A stretch of 64,000 nt of DNA from Acidobacteriota bacterium (GTDB taxonomy: Bacteria; Acidobacteriota; Thermoanaerobaculia; Gp7-AA8; JAHWKK01). A program made the translations under genes and the position numbers. The stretch's first letter is position 1; each line of letters opens with the position of its first letter. Where the stretch lies: the NCBI GenBank assembly GCA_019347945.1, contig JAHWKK010000020.1:1-64000 (forward strand). Reading direction: 5' to 3'. The notes beneath the pieces are model-generated. The model searched no databases. It saw only the letters and a program-made list of their open reading frames with translations, and was not told the DNA's origin. Of the stretch, positions 25,090 through 33,965 are shown in pieces.

Positions 25090-27483
25090 ATGATGCCAAT
25101 CATGATCGGATCGACGGTTTCGCACTATCGAATCCTCGCTCCACTGGGTGAGGGTGGGATGGGCGTAGTCTTCGAGGCGGAGGACACGCGGCTGCGCCGA
25201 CGCGTGGCGCTGAAGTTTCTTCCGAGCGGAACCGCCGTCAGCACCGAGGCGGTTCTGCGCCTGAAGCGCGAAGCGGAAGCGACGTCCGCACTGAATCATC
25301 CGAACATCTGCACCATCTTCGACATCGGGGAACACGCCGGTGCTCCTTTCATCGTGATGGAGAAGTTGACCGGGTCGACGCTCAAGCAGTACATCGGGGG
25401 CAGGCCTCTCCCCCTGGAGCGCCTCCTCATCCTTGGGGCCGAGATTGCCGACGCGCTGGACGCGGCGCATGGCGCGGGAATCATCCATCGGGACATCAAG
25501 CCCCAGAACATATTCGTCACCAGCCGCGGCACAGCGAAGCTGCTGGATTTCGGTCTGGCGCGACTCGACGACACGAAAGCAGCGGGAGCGGATCCTGTGG
25601 ATTCCGAGTCGCCGACGGTTGCCTTGCCCGGCCAGCTCACGGCGTTAGGCGCCACGGTAGGCACCCTCGCTTATATGTCTCCGGAGCAGGCGCGTGGTGA
25701 ACCGGTGGACGCGCGTTCGGACCTCTTTTCGTTCGGCGCAGTGCTGTACGAGATGGCGACCGGCCGCCCACCTTTCGTCGGCCAGAGCTCGGCTGTCATT
25801 CTCGACTCCGTTCTCAACCGGGAACCGCCTTCTCCATCGCAGATCAATCCAGCCCTGCCGCCGGAGCTCGATACCCTGATCGTGGGCGCTCTGCAGAAAG
25901 ATCGAGACGTGCGCGTGCAGAGTGCAGCAGAGATTCGCGCGCAACTCATGCGCCTCCGGCGACAGGATGCGACCGGTCAGAGCCGCCCCGCCGCTCCTGC
26001 GCGTATGCTCTCCAGCCGCAAGGCAATCGCAGCATCGGTAGTTCTCGCCGTCCTGATCGTCGCAACGGTCTCGGTCCTGCTCCTGAGACGCAACCATACG
26101 GCCGATGACGCCGGACCGATCACCTCCGTTGCTGTACTTCCGTTTGTCAGCGCAACAGGGAGCGAGGAAAGCGAGTACGTGAGCGAGGGACTCGCGGAAA
26201 CGCTGATGAATCACCTGTCGAGAAATCCGCGGCTCAGGGTGATTCCGCGGAGCACGGTATTCCGATACAAAACCGAGAAGATCTCTCCGAAGCGAATTGC
26301 GGAGGAGCTCGGGGTCCGCGCGATCGTGGCGGGCCGTCTCGTTCAGCGTGGGGACCGATTGACCGTACACGTGGAGCTGATCGATCCGAGAGCGGATGCT
26401 CAGTTGTGGGGCGCGCGATACGAGCGGAGTCGGGCGGAGCTCCTCACATTGCAGCGCGAAATGTCGGAAGAGCTCGCGCGCGCACTAAGGACGCGCGGCG
26501 CTCCGGTCGAGGAGACGTCGCCGCGGCATATGACCTCCGATGAAGAGGCGTTCCAGCTCTACCTGAAAGGCCGTTACGAGTGGAACAAGAGAACGGGACC
26601 AGCGCTGCGAACTGCGTTATCGCACTTCCAGTCTGCCATCGCACGTGATCCCGACTTCGCGCTCGCTTACCTCGGGCTCGCCGACACGTACGCAATCATG
26701 GAACAGTACACCGATGAGCCGGCCGCGGTTCTGCTGCCGAAGGCGAGAGAGGCGGCAGTGCGCGCCCTGGAGGCCGATCCCTCGCTCGCCGAAGCCCACG
26801 CCACGCTCGGCCTGATTTATCAGCAGATGTGGCGATGGGAGGAAGCCGAAGCCGAATTCCGGAAAGCCATTGCCCTCAAGCCGAACTACCCGACGGCGCG
26901 CCACTGGTACAGCATTCATCTGCGCTCCGTCGGCCGACCGGAGGAAGCCCTCGAGCAGATCCGCATCGCCCAACGGCTCGATCCTCTGTCAATGATCATC
27001 GGCGTTGCCGCGGCGTCAACACTCGCGGAGTCCGGACGTCATGAGGAAGCGATCAAACGATACCTGGAGCTCGATCCTAACTTCTACATCGTCCAATCGC
27101 GTCTCAGCCGGTCATACTCGGAACTCGGAAGGCATGACGACGCCGTACGCTCGGCCCGCTATGCCGTGCAGCGTTCGGGCGGAGCTTGTGAACAGCTGGC
27201 GGATCTCGGGAGGGCCTGCGCAATGGCCGGCGATACGAGCTGCGCGACGGCAGCCTTGCAGGATCTCCGGAGCGGTTCCGACGGAGCGGCTTGTGATCCG
27301 GTCTGGGCTGCGTACGTCCATGCCGCACTCGGTCAGGCTGATGCCGCCTTCTCCGCTCTGGAGAACGCCTACGATCAGAAGAGCGCGAGGCTCTCGTACA
27401 TCGAGACCGACCGGATCATGCTGGGACCGCTGCAGACCGACCCCCGCTACGCCGAGTTGCTCCGAAATATGAGCATTCGATGA
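25090..27483 (+). CDS. Ser/Thr protein kinase - TolB-N-like domain - TPR protein
   Basis: About 797 residues from the ATG at 25090; ATGs at 25093 and 25102 are equally possible and no ribosome binding site decides. Kinase domain with GEGGMGVVF, VALKFLP, IIHRDIKPQNIF, LLDFGLA and YMSPEQARGEPVDARSDLF. A transmembrane segment (AIAASVVLAVLIVATVSVLLL) follows. The outer part opens with SVAVLPFVSATGSEESEYVSEGLAETL, the TolB-N/FlgO-like fold common in adenylate cyclases and CadC-like regulators, then VRAIVAGRLVQRGDRLTVHVELID. The last ~250 residues are TPR-like helices (HFQSAIARDPDFALAYLGLADTY; EAEFRKAIALKPNYPTA). Confidence 0.92.
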   Translation: MMPIMIGSTVSHYRILAPLGEGGMGVVFEAEDTRLRRRVALKFLPSGTAVSTEAVLRLKREAEATSALNHPNICTIFDIGEHAGAPFIVMEKLTGSTLKQYIGGRPLPLERLLILGAEIADALDAAHGAGIIHRDIKPQNIFVTSRGTAKLLDFGLARLDDTKAAGADPVDSESPTVALPGQLTALGATVGTLAYMSPEQARGEPVDARSDLFSFGAVLYEMATGRPPFVGQSSAVILDSVLNREPPSPSQINPALPPELDTLIVGALQKDRDVRVQSAAEIRAQLMRLRRQDATGQSRPAAPARMLSSRKAIAASVVLAVLIVATVSVLLLRRNHTADDAGPITSVAVLPFVSATGSEESEYVSEGLAETLMNHLSRNPRLRVIPRSTVFRYKTEKISPKRIAEELGVRAIVAGRLVQRGDRLTVHVELIDPRADAQLWGARYERSRAELLTLQREMSEELARALRTRGAPVEETSPRHMTSDEEAFQLYLKGRYEWNKRTGPALRTALSHFQSAIARDPDFALAYLGLADTYAIMEQYTDEPAAVLLPKAREAAVRALEADPSLAEAHATLGLIYQQMWRWEEAEAEFRKAIALKPNYPTARHWYSIHLRSVGRPEEALEQIRIAQRLDPLSMIIGVAAASTLAESGRHEEAIKRYLELDPNFYIVQSRLSRSYSELGRHDDAVRSARYAVQRSGGACEQLADLGRACAMAGDTSCATAALQDLRSGSDGAACDPVWAAYVHAALGQADAAFSALENAYDQKSARLSYIETDRIMLGPLQTDPRYAELLRNMSIR

Positions 27484-27597
27484 TCGCTTCGATCACCTTT
27501 TGCTGACCCTCGCGAAATGCGCCGCCCGGCTGATCAGGCGACTTCCTGAGACAGCCGAGAGCAGTGGCTCCGACTTCACCGTTTCTCTGCTTCGTCC

Positions 27598-27906
27598 TTA
27601 CAGCGAAACCGACTCCCATCCCATGAACTGCGGATGTCCGATCATCATCCCCTCGGGCATCCTGGCCGACGCATGCGCCTTTCGAAACGCTTCGCTCCTC
27701 GTCCAGTCGACGAACTGCTGTTCGGTTTCCCACATCACGTGACTGGCGTAGCGATGGGAGCCGTCGTCGTGATCGGCGCCGCGCACGAGATGGAACTGCA
27801 TGAAGCCGGGAACTTCGTCGAGGTGCGTCGTCCGCTCCCGCCATCGTCCTTCGAACTCTTCACCGCGTCCCGCGGCGATCCGGAAATGATTCATAGCGAT
27901 GTACAT
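27598..27906 (-). CDS. ABM-domain (heme-degrading monooxygenase-like) protein
   Basis: 102 residues, the size of a single antibiotic-biosynthesis-monooxygenase domain. MNHFRIAAGRGEEFEGRW at the start, PGFMQFHLVRG in the middle and WETEQQFVDWTRSEAFRKAHA match IsdG/HmoB-like proteins; the Asn (N6), Trp and His expected for heme cleavage are present. It could equally be a cofactor-free oxygenase of aromatic polyketides. It lies alone between two kinase genes on the opposite strand. Confidence 0.8.
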   Translation of the reverse strand: MYIAMNHFRIAAGRGEEFEGRWRERTTHLDEVPGFMQFHLVRGADHDDGSHRYASHVMWETEQQFVDWTRSEAFRKAHASARMPEGMMIGHPQFMGWESVSL

Positions 27907-28063
27907 GACGAGAGTTGTAACACATCATTCGGAAAGCGCCCCCGGCAGGGCTGCAGGAGCGCGCGCGCGGTCGATCTTCGACTGACCACAATCCCGGGCG
28001 AGAGACCTCACCGATTTAAATTGCAGTCCGCGCCCTCATACGCCATCATTCCACAATCAGCCC

Positions 28064-30478
28064 ATGACACTGCCAAACGGAAGCAACCTCGGGCCGTACC
28101 AGATCGTTTCGCGACTGGGTGCCGGTGGCATGGGAGAAGTCTACAGGGCACTCGACACGCGGCTCGACCGCAGCGTCGCCGTCAAGGTACTTCCTTCTGA
28201 TACTTCGGGAGACGAGAAAGCCAACGCGCGGTTTCAGCGTGAGGCGAAGCTCATCTCGCAGCTCAGCCATCCGAACATCTGCGCTCTCTACGACATCGGC
28301 AGGTCCAACGAAACGACCTACATCGTCATGGAGCTGATCGATGGAGAGACTCTCGGCTCGCGCCTCCAACGGGGTCCCCTCCCTCTGCGCGAGATCTTCC
28401 CCTGCGCGATTCAGATCGCGGATGCTCTCGACCGCGCGCACCGCACGGGAGTGATTCACCGCGACCTCAAGCCGGGCAACGTCATGCTGACCAGGGGAGG
28501 CGCGAAACTCCTCGATTTCGGTCTGGCGCGTGCGATCAACCCGGTGGTCGCAGAGGATGATCCCACCCAGGCCGCACCTCTGACCTCCGCTGGAATGGTC
28601 GTCGGAACACTGCCGTACATGGCTCCCGAGCAATTGCACGGTCGCGAGACCGACGAACGTTCGGATATTTTCGCGTTTGGCGCTTTGCTCTACGAGATGA
28701 TCACCGGCAGGCGGGCCTTCCACGCCAGCAGCTCCGCGAGCCTGGTTGCGCAGATCCTCGAGCACGAGCCGCCCGCTCCATCCTCGCTTCAGCCCATCAC
28801 ACCCGCTGCACTGGAACGAGTGGTCATGACCTGCCTCGAGAAAGATCCCGAGCGGCGATTCCAGTGCGCTGGTGATCTCGCAAGAGAACTGCGTAGGATC
28901 GAAACAGGGACTGCCATCGAGCTGGAAACGGCGACCACGATCGGACCGCTTAAGTCGCGGCCGATGCTCTACGGTCTGATCGCAGCCGGCGTCGTCGTGG
29001 CGCTCGCCGCGGCGGTTGCGGGATTTCTCGCCGGCCGCCAGGGAACCGATCCGGCACCTAGAGCAACGTTCACTCAGCTGACGTTCGGCAGCGGCGAAGA
29101 GCTTCATCCGACGATCTCACCTGACGGGAGAATGTTTGCTTACGTCAAGAGGGCCGATGGTCAGCGGGACATCTTCCTGCAACGGACCGGAGGATCGAGC
29201 GCCATCAATCTGACCGAGGGAAATCAGCTTGACGATGAGGCACCAGCATTTTCACCCGACGGCAATCTGATCGCCTTCCGGTCGGACAGGGACGGAGGCG
29301 GCATCTTCGTCATGGGGGCTACCGGGGAGTCGGTTCGGCGCCTGACGGAGAGCGGTTTCAACCCCGCCTGGTCGCCGGATGGCTCGAGGATCGTGTACTC
29401 GACGGAGAGGACCGGTACTCCGCGCACCGTCTACGGCGGTGGTGAGCTCTGGACCGTCGAGCTGGGAAGTGGACGCTCGGAGCGGCTTTTCGAAGGTCCC
29501 GCTCTGCAGCCGTCCTGGTCACCCGATGGACGGCGCATCGCCTTCTGGGCCGGCCGCAGTGGTGGCCACCGCGACATCTTCCTGATCGACGCAACAGGGG
29601 AACCGGAGAGCCTGGTCAATGTGACGGCGGATGCTCATCTCGACTGGAATCCCGTCTGGTCGCCCGACGGGACCACTCTCTACTTCTCGAGTGAGCGCAA
29701 CGGCACGATGAATCTCTGGCGCGTCGCCATCGATCAGACTTCGGGGAAGCCGGCCGGCGCGGTCGAACCGCTCAACGCCGCCTCGCCGGACGCGTCGTCC
29801 ATCTCTATTTCAGGAGACGGCACGCGGATACTGTATCGATCCACCTCTCACTACGGAACACTCGAAAGGATCCGTTTCGACGCCACAACGGAAACCGTGG
29901 AAGGGGACGGAGTCGTGTTCGACGGGTCGCTTCCCATTCGCAACGCGGCCGCATCCCCCGATGGTTCGTGGATCGCATTTTCGACCTCCGGCATTCAGGA
30001 GGACGTGTACGTGATGGCGGCCGACGGCACCGACGTTCGGCAGCTGACCAGTGACGCTTCGCGTGATCGTGGCATCAGCTGGTGGCCGGACGGCTCGCGC
30101 ATCGTCTTCTACTCCAATCGTACCGGCACATGGCAGGGGTGGACGATCCGTCCCGACGGAAGCGGCCTCGAGCAGCTTACGGAAATGGCGGCAAACTGGC
30201 CGCGGATCTCCCGCGACGGGACGCGCGTCACGTTCGTTGGCGAGAATCAAGGAATCGTCGCGGAGCTTGCGACCCTGCCGGTAAGTGAGGGGAGGCCGCT
30301 TCCCCGGGTCGAAGGGAGTTCCTTCGCGCCCGCGACATGGTCGCCCGACGGAACGAAAGTCGCGGGAGCACCGTGGGGCAGTGTAGGTACCTACATTTAC
30401 TCGCCGACGATCGGCCCCGCCTGGTCTCCCCGACGGCGAGGATCAGCGCTTTCATCGACGACCGGCGCCTGCTGTTGA
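28064..30478 (+). CDS. Ser/Thr protein kinase with PD40 propeller, 3' end frameshifted
   Basis: 804 residues in the open frame. Kinase: GAGGMGEVYRALD, VAVKVLPS, VIHRDLKPGNVM, LLDFGLARA, YMAPEQLHGRETDERSD. One transmembrane helix (about 304-325, LYGLIAAGVVVALAAAVAGFL). The propeller repeats are TISPDGRMFAYV, AFSPDGNLIAFRSDRDG, AWSPDGSRIVYSTERTG, VWSPDGTTLYFSSERNG and others. After GTYIYSP (near 30405) the frame continues into an unlikely Arg/Ser-rich tail ending at 30478, while the homologous ending continues in another frame to 30678. Either a real frameshift or a base-call error. Confidence 0.88.
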   Translation: MTLPNGSNLGPYQIVSRLGAGGMGEVYRALDTRLDRSVAVKVLPSDTSGDEKANARFQREAKLISQLSHPNICALYDIGRSNETTYIVMELIDGETLGSRLQRGPLPLREIFPCAIQIADALDRAHRTGVIHRDLKPGNVMLTRGGAKLLDFGLARAINPVVAEDDPTQAAPLTSAGMVVGTLPYMAPEQLHGRETDERSDIFAFGALLYEMITGRRAFHASSSASLVAQILEHEPPAPSSLQPITPAALERVVMTCLEKDPERRFQCAGDLARELRRIETGTAIELETATTIGPLKSRPMLYGLIAAGVVVALAAAVAGFLAGRQGTDPAPRATFTQLTFGSGEELHPTISPDGRMFAYVKRADGQRDIFLQRTGGSSAINLTEGNQLDDEAPAFSPDGNLIAFRSDRDGGGIFVMGATGESVRRLTESGFNPAWSPDGSRIVYSTERTGTPRTVYGGGELWTVELGSGRSERLFEGPALQPSWSPDGRRIAFWAGRSGGHRDIFLIDATGEPESLVNVTADAHLDWNPVWSPDGTTLYFSSERNGTMNLWRVAIDQTSGKPAGAVEPLNAASPDASSISISGDGTRILYRSTSHYGTLERIRFDATTETVEGDGVVFDGSLPIRNAAASPDGSWIAFSTSGIQEDVYVMAADGTDVRQLTSDASRDRGISWWPDGSRIVFYSNRTGTWQGWTIRPDGSGLEQLTEMAANWPRISRDGTRVTFVGENQGIVAELATLPVSEGRPLPRVEGSSFAPATWSPDGTKVAGAPWGSVGTYIYSPTIGPAWSPRRRGSALSSTTGACC

Positions 30479-30678
30479 TCGAGCGCGACGGACGGATTCG
30501 GGTCGCGGATGTGGCAACACTGGAAGCGCGAGACGTCGGGCACGTCCCGACCTCGGACGACACGGACGCGCTCGACTCCATCTCGATCTCGACCGACGCC
30601 GACACCATTCTCCTGGTCCGCACCCGCGCCGACAGCGACATCTGGCAGATGACCATCCCCTCCACTCCGAGCCGGTAA
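30400..30678 (+). pseudogene. Out-of-frame 3' end of the kinase-propeller gene
   Basis: In a different frame from 28064-30478, the sequence reads DDRPRLVSPTARISAFID and DRRLLLIERDGRIRVADVAT and ends with RTRADSDIWQMTIPS, which is the expected last blade and C-terminus of a PD40 kinase. Restoring one frame at about 30405 would give one protein ending at 30678. Confidence 0.65.
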
Positions 30679-30709
30679 CTCATGAGGGGTCCGCGCGGCT
30701 CGGAAACTG

Positions 30710-30790
30710 TCGTGACATCTCTCCACCAGGAGTAGAATGCTCTCGAGCCGAAAATGTACGAGGAACCGAAAAACGAACGTGTGGTCCCCA
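30710..30790. repeat. Dispersed repeat family B, copy 1
   Basis: The segment with CTCCACCAGGAGTAGAA, GGAACCGAAAA and GTGGTCCCCA aligns over about 80 bases with 53971-54049 (CTCCACCAGGAATAGAA, GGAACCGAAAA, GTGGCCCCA). Both copies are intergenic and on the same strand. Confidence 0.7.
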
Positions 30791-30851
30791 TTGGGACATT
30801 TTGATTTTTTACCCATTTTTTACGCGATCACTCACTCGCGAGTGCCCGTTC

Positions 30852-30881
30852 GGGCAACAGCCCGCGAACGGGCTGTTGCCC
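30852..30881. repeat. Hairpin, 13-bp perfect stem
   Basis: GGGCAACAGCCCG (30852-30864), loop CGAA, CGGGCTGTTGCCC (30869-30881). The left arm and loop recur at 31150-31166 without the right arm, so this is a mobile or recombining unit and not simply a terminator. Confidence 0.65.
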
Positions 30882-30923
30882 AAACCCGGGGATAGAGACG
30901 ATGGCGGGGAAAAGTCCGCCCAT

Positions 30924-31054
30924 GTCATCCTGAGCCGCCGAAGGACGGCGAAGGATCTGGGGGTGGCTCGCGAATCATCGTGGTGGCGGGCCGGAGGAAT
31001 CATTCATGAGCCCGCGCCCAGATCCTTCGCCGTCCTTCGGCGGCTCAGGATGAC
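30924..31054. repeat. 38-bp perfect inverted repeat around a 55-bp spacer
   Basis: Bases 30924-30961, beginning GTCATCCTGAGCCGCCGAAG, are the exact reverse complement of 31017-31054. Related motifs built on TCATCCTGAGC and GAAGGATCT are, from memory, common dispersed repeats in several soil-bacterial phyla. No coding capacity in the spacer. Confidence 0.75.
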
Positions 31055-31262
31055 GAGTGTGAACGCGTCGACCATGTCCGGCGAAGCTCGTGAATCGCGG
31101 TTGAAGAGGCGGGCGCGACCTGATCCGGTTCTCTCGGGTTTTTCGGTTTGGGCAACAGCCCGCGAAGACCTGACCCTAATTTGGAATTTGCCAATATGCC
31201 CAATTGGCCGCTGTCCACCGATCCGGGGCAACCTCAACCCTCTACAGCGAAGGAGCGAAAGA

Positions 31263-31622
31263 TTGAAAGGATCATCGTGGTTCATGGTTGTAGCTCTCAT
31301 GGCCGGGTTGATTGTTTTGACCGGCATGATGGGTCGCCGTTCGCGCCGGGAAAGGGCCCACCTCGCCGCTCACAGTCGGTCTGATATTAACGCTCTTGAA
31401 TACAGGCGATGTCCCTTCTGTCGGGGAGAGTTACGTCACTTATCGGGCTCCGGCAGGGAATACTTCGGCGCGACTAAAGACGTCGACGATTTCAAGTGCC
31501 GCAACTGCCGACTCAAGTTCCGGCACATCGTAAAGGACAACATCAGTACGTTCTACGAGTGGTGGGGCTTGAAGACTGGGTGGGATGAGTGGTCAGATTT
31601 GGTCACGCGCCATGAACGCTGA
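31263..31622 (+). CDS. Small membrane-anchored zinc-ribbon protein
   Basis: 119 residues from TTG 31263, chosen because AAGGAG lies 6-7 bases upstream; ATG 31284 is an alternative. An N-terminal hydrophobic segment (FMVVALMAGLIVLTGMM) precedes a basic stretch and a Cys4 zinc ribbon (CPFC at about residue 54, CRNC about 30 residues later). The rest is soluble and aromatic. Function unknown. Other small zinc-ribbon membrane proteins occur at 52384 and 54147, but similarity among them is only in the cysteine pairs. Confidence 0.55.
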   Translation: MKGSSWFMVVALMAGLIVLTGMMGRRSRRERAHLAAHSRSDINALEYRRCPFCRGELRHLSGSGREYFGATKDVDDFKCRNCRLKFRHIVKDNISTFYEWWGLKTGWDEWSDLVTRHER

Positions 31623-31718
31623 CCCGCTCGCAGCAACCCAAGTTGGCTTAGACGGTCGCGAGAGCGACGCGTAGATCCCGGAGTCCATCGTGTAGTATCA
31701 GGTGAACGGGGAACACCG

Positions 31719-32112
31719 ATGGGCAGCCCCTTCGCGAGCGGCACCGAGGTCTCCCGCTACCGGATCGCCGAGCGAATCGGGGCGGGTGGGATGGGTGAGG
31801 TGTACTCCGCGGAGGACCCGAGGCTCGGGCGGCACGTTGCGCTGAGATCCTGCCGCCGGGAGCTCGTCGAGAACGAGGACCGGGGCTGGAAGGAGGAGAT
31901 GCTCCGCGCTGGTCGAAGGACGAGAACGAGTTGTTTTATTTTACTCCGGCCGACGAGCTGATGGCTGTCGACTTAGGCGTCGACGGTGAGCGGATCGAAG
32001 TCGGGAAGCCACGCCACCTCTTCACGACATCGACGTACCGCTGGAACGAATTTTTCGATGTGTCGGCTGACGGCCAGCGTTTTGTCGCCCTGTTTCCGCT
32101 ATCCTTACTGAG
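31719..32112 (+). pseudogene. Ser/Thr kinase remnant with the middle deleted
   Basis: The first ~55 codons (SRYRIAERIGAGGMGEVYSAED, LGRHVAL) and the 5' flank closely match the intact kinase at 33966. Two compensating indels turn the lysine segment VALKILP into VALRSCR. The sequence then jumps, in another frame, to a kinase-propeller C-terminus (FYFTPADELMAVDLG, FDVSADGQRFVA). About 800 residues, including the catalytic loop, are missing. Confidence 0.85.
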
Positions 32113-32123
32113 AGGACGAGGGA

Positions 32124-32936
32124 ATGGCGCGTTTATTCGACGACGAATCGAGTCGGGATTTCTTTTCCGAAAAATACTCCAGGATCCAATCTGCCGCGGC
32201 GCTCAGAATAGAGGAGGCCGTCCTCGGGCATGCTTCCGGGCTGAGCGGTTACACGACCGTCGAGCAGGCCCGGCTTCTCCGCGAGAGAATAGAGCTCTCT
32301 CCGGAATCGCGGACTCTCGATCTCGGCGCAGGGAGAGGATGGCCGGGGGCGTATCTGGCGCGTGAGACGGGATGTCCGCTCGTTTTTTGCGATACGCCTT
32401 TCGAATGTCTTCACGAAGCTCTGCTGCAATCCGGATGCGACACCGATACGAGCCTCTCGGCCGTCGTCGCGGATGGACGTGCGCTGCCCTTCCGAGCGGA
32501 GACATTCGACGCGATCGTCTTCGCCGACGTCTTCTGATGAATCGAGGACAAGCTCTCCGTGCTGAGAGCTTCCCGCAGAGTCCTCGCCCGGGATGGCCGT
32601 ATCGGGGGCTACACGATTCATACGCCGCCAGGTCTGTCAGAGGAAGAGGAAGCGCTGGCGTGCGAGTACGGGCCCTCTCAGGTGAACGGCTCGTCACGAC
32701 CCGATGAGCTCTTCGAGAGCGCCGGTTTCACCGTTCTGGAGATGGCCGACGTCACCGACTCGCTCGCGGAGGCGTGTCGTTCGCTCGCCGAAGGCCGGGC
32801 AGGGATCGAAGCGATCCTCCGCGAAGAGGAGGGCGATCAGAGATACGAGGAGGACCAGCAGAAGAAGTGGGGGATGGTGAAGGGAGTCGAAGAGGGACTC
32901 CTCCGAAGGACGCTCATCATCGCGGTGAAGAAGTGA
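32124..32936 (+). pseudogene. SAM-dependent methyltransferase interrupted by two in-frame TGA codons
   Basis: Frame 32124-32936 would encode about 270 residues of a class I methyltransferase: SAM-binding LDLGAGRGWPGAYLA, an acidic motif II region (LVFCDTP), VVADGRALPF and AIVFADVF. At 32535-32540 TGA TGA interrupts it where other methyltransferases read a short linker, after which the same frame continues as IEDKLSVLRASRRVLARDGRI and ends GLLRRTLIIAVKK. No frameshift is involved, so the change is nonsense mutation or read error. The 3' end is duplicated as a remnant at 36885-36924. Confidence 0.75.
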
Positions 32937-32939
32937 TGG

Positions 32940-33117
32940 TCACTCGGCTTCGAGGAGTTTGAGCTGCCAGAGATCGCGGGCGCTGCGATGCAGCACCGGC
33001 GCGAGTGCGAGGTGGCCCGTCTTCCCGATGCTCTTCTCGAGGAAACGGAGCTCCTCGAGCTTCGCCGCGATCGTCGGATCGGGTGGGACCAAAAAGCCGG
33101 ACTCCCGCATCATGTCA
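32940..33117 (-). pseudogene. C-terminal fragment of a PrsW-type protease paralogue
   Basis: On the minus strand the segment reads MMRESGFL, AKLEELRFLEKSIG, LALAPVLHR and DLWQLKLLEAE, then stop. It aligns to the last ~58 residues of the PrsW-like protein at 36949-37947 (MMRENGFE, AKLEELRYLEKSIG, LAIAPILHR, DIWQLRLLESG). The upstream 270 residues are absent; the vapC stop codon lies at the break. Confidence 0.85.
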
Positions 33118-33522
33118 GAGCGTGACCGCTTTTGCCGTCGTCAGACCGGAATCGAGAATGCGAGTCAGATCGCGATCACGAGCGAGCAGGTCGGCCCCGT
33201 GCAGCTCAGCCAGTTGCACGATCAGGCAGTCGATCGTCGAACGCACCGTCACCCCGCGTCTGCGGAGCTCGCGATACAGCTCCGCCGCGGAGAAGTACGT
33301 TTCCGGTTCGATTGGTGCGAGACAGACCATGTCGCGAAACTGTCGCTCGAGCGCCGTCAGAGTTCTGGAGCGCCGGAGACCCTGAAAAAACTCGGCGATC
33401 ACGACGCCACACGTGACGAGCTCGACTTCATTCGTGATCAGACGCACGAGAATGTCGGCTTCCCTGGAGCCCGCCTCGTTGAAGAAATCCGCCCAGACGG
33501 ACGTGTCGACCAGGACTCTCAC
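33115..33522 (-). CDS. vapC: VapC-family PIN-domain ribonuclease toxin
   Basis: 135 residues with a complete PIN domain: MRVLVDTSVW (catalytic D6), VIAEFFQGL (glutamate), STIDCLIVQLA (central aspartate) and LLARDRDLTRI (late aspartate). Such toxins cleave specific RNAs, often tRNA or rRNA, when freed from their antitoxin. The GTG or ATG start overlaps the antitoxin stop by 4 bases. The toxin's last codon abuts a truncated PrsW paralogue. Confidence 0.92.
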   Translation of the reverse strand: MRVLVDTSVWADFFNEAGSREADILVRLITNEVELVTCGVVIAEFFQGLRRSRTLTALERQFRDMVCLAPIEPETYFSAAELYRELRRRGVTVRSTIDCLIVQLAELHGADLLARDRDLTRILDSGLTTAKAVTL

Positions 33523-33713
33523 CGCCGCTCTCTCAATTTGTCGATCTCACCTTCCCAGGCGACCTTTCCGCGGAGGTCGAGGAGTCGCTTCCGCCGTTTT
33601 GCTCGGGCAAAAGCACGCAGAGCCTCATTGACGACTTCGGTCTTCGTCCGACTCTCGGAGGCCTCCATCGCTTCCTCGAGTGCGATCTCGTCGATGTTGA
33701 GTGTCGTTCTCAT
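33519..33713 (-). CDS. vapB: VapB-type antitoxin (type II TA)
   Basis: 64 residues of the ribbon-helix-helix type: MRTTLNIDEIALEEAMEAS then KTEVVNEALRAF, followed by a basic and acidic C-terminal tail that would wrap the toxin. It precedes vapC with a 4-base overlap, and the complex should bind its own promoter just upstream of 33713. Confidence 0.9.
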   Translation of the reverse strand: MRTTLNIDEIALEEAMEASESRTKTEVVNEALRAFARAKRRKRLLDLRGKVAWEGEIDKLRERR

Positions 33714-33965
33714 TATCTGCCTCCATCCTCATATCATAACAGAGGAATCGATGCGGATCATTGCATACATTGGGTTCCAGCCTTATTTGGAGCGCGGTAC
33801 GAAGTGCCGCTTCATTTCTTCCTCTCCCCGCCGACGAAGTGCGGGTAAGACGCGACGTTACTGCGGGGAGAGTGAAAAGGTGCCGCGGTGACACGAGCCG
33901 AAGATCTGGCGCTCGAGGGTGAGATGCCGGAGTCATCGTGTAATATCAGGTGAACGGGGAACACC

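Larger units (their letters stand above)
30679..31262. other. Repeat-rich intergenic region
   Basis: No gene is seen in this 0.58-kb stretch. It holds one member of a 76-80 bp dispersed repeat (30710-30790), a 13-bp-stem hairpin (30852-30881) with a half copy at 31150-31166, and a 38-bp inverted repeat (30924-30961 and 31017-31054). The open frame that crosses it is an extension of the small zinc-ribbon gene. Confidence 0.7.

Noticed and set aside
32535-32540. Selenocysteine codons in the methyltransferase
   Set aside because: Two adjacent TGA codons without a visible SECIS-like hairpin right after them, in a family with no known selenoproteins, fit nonsense mutation or read error better.
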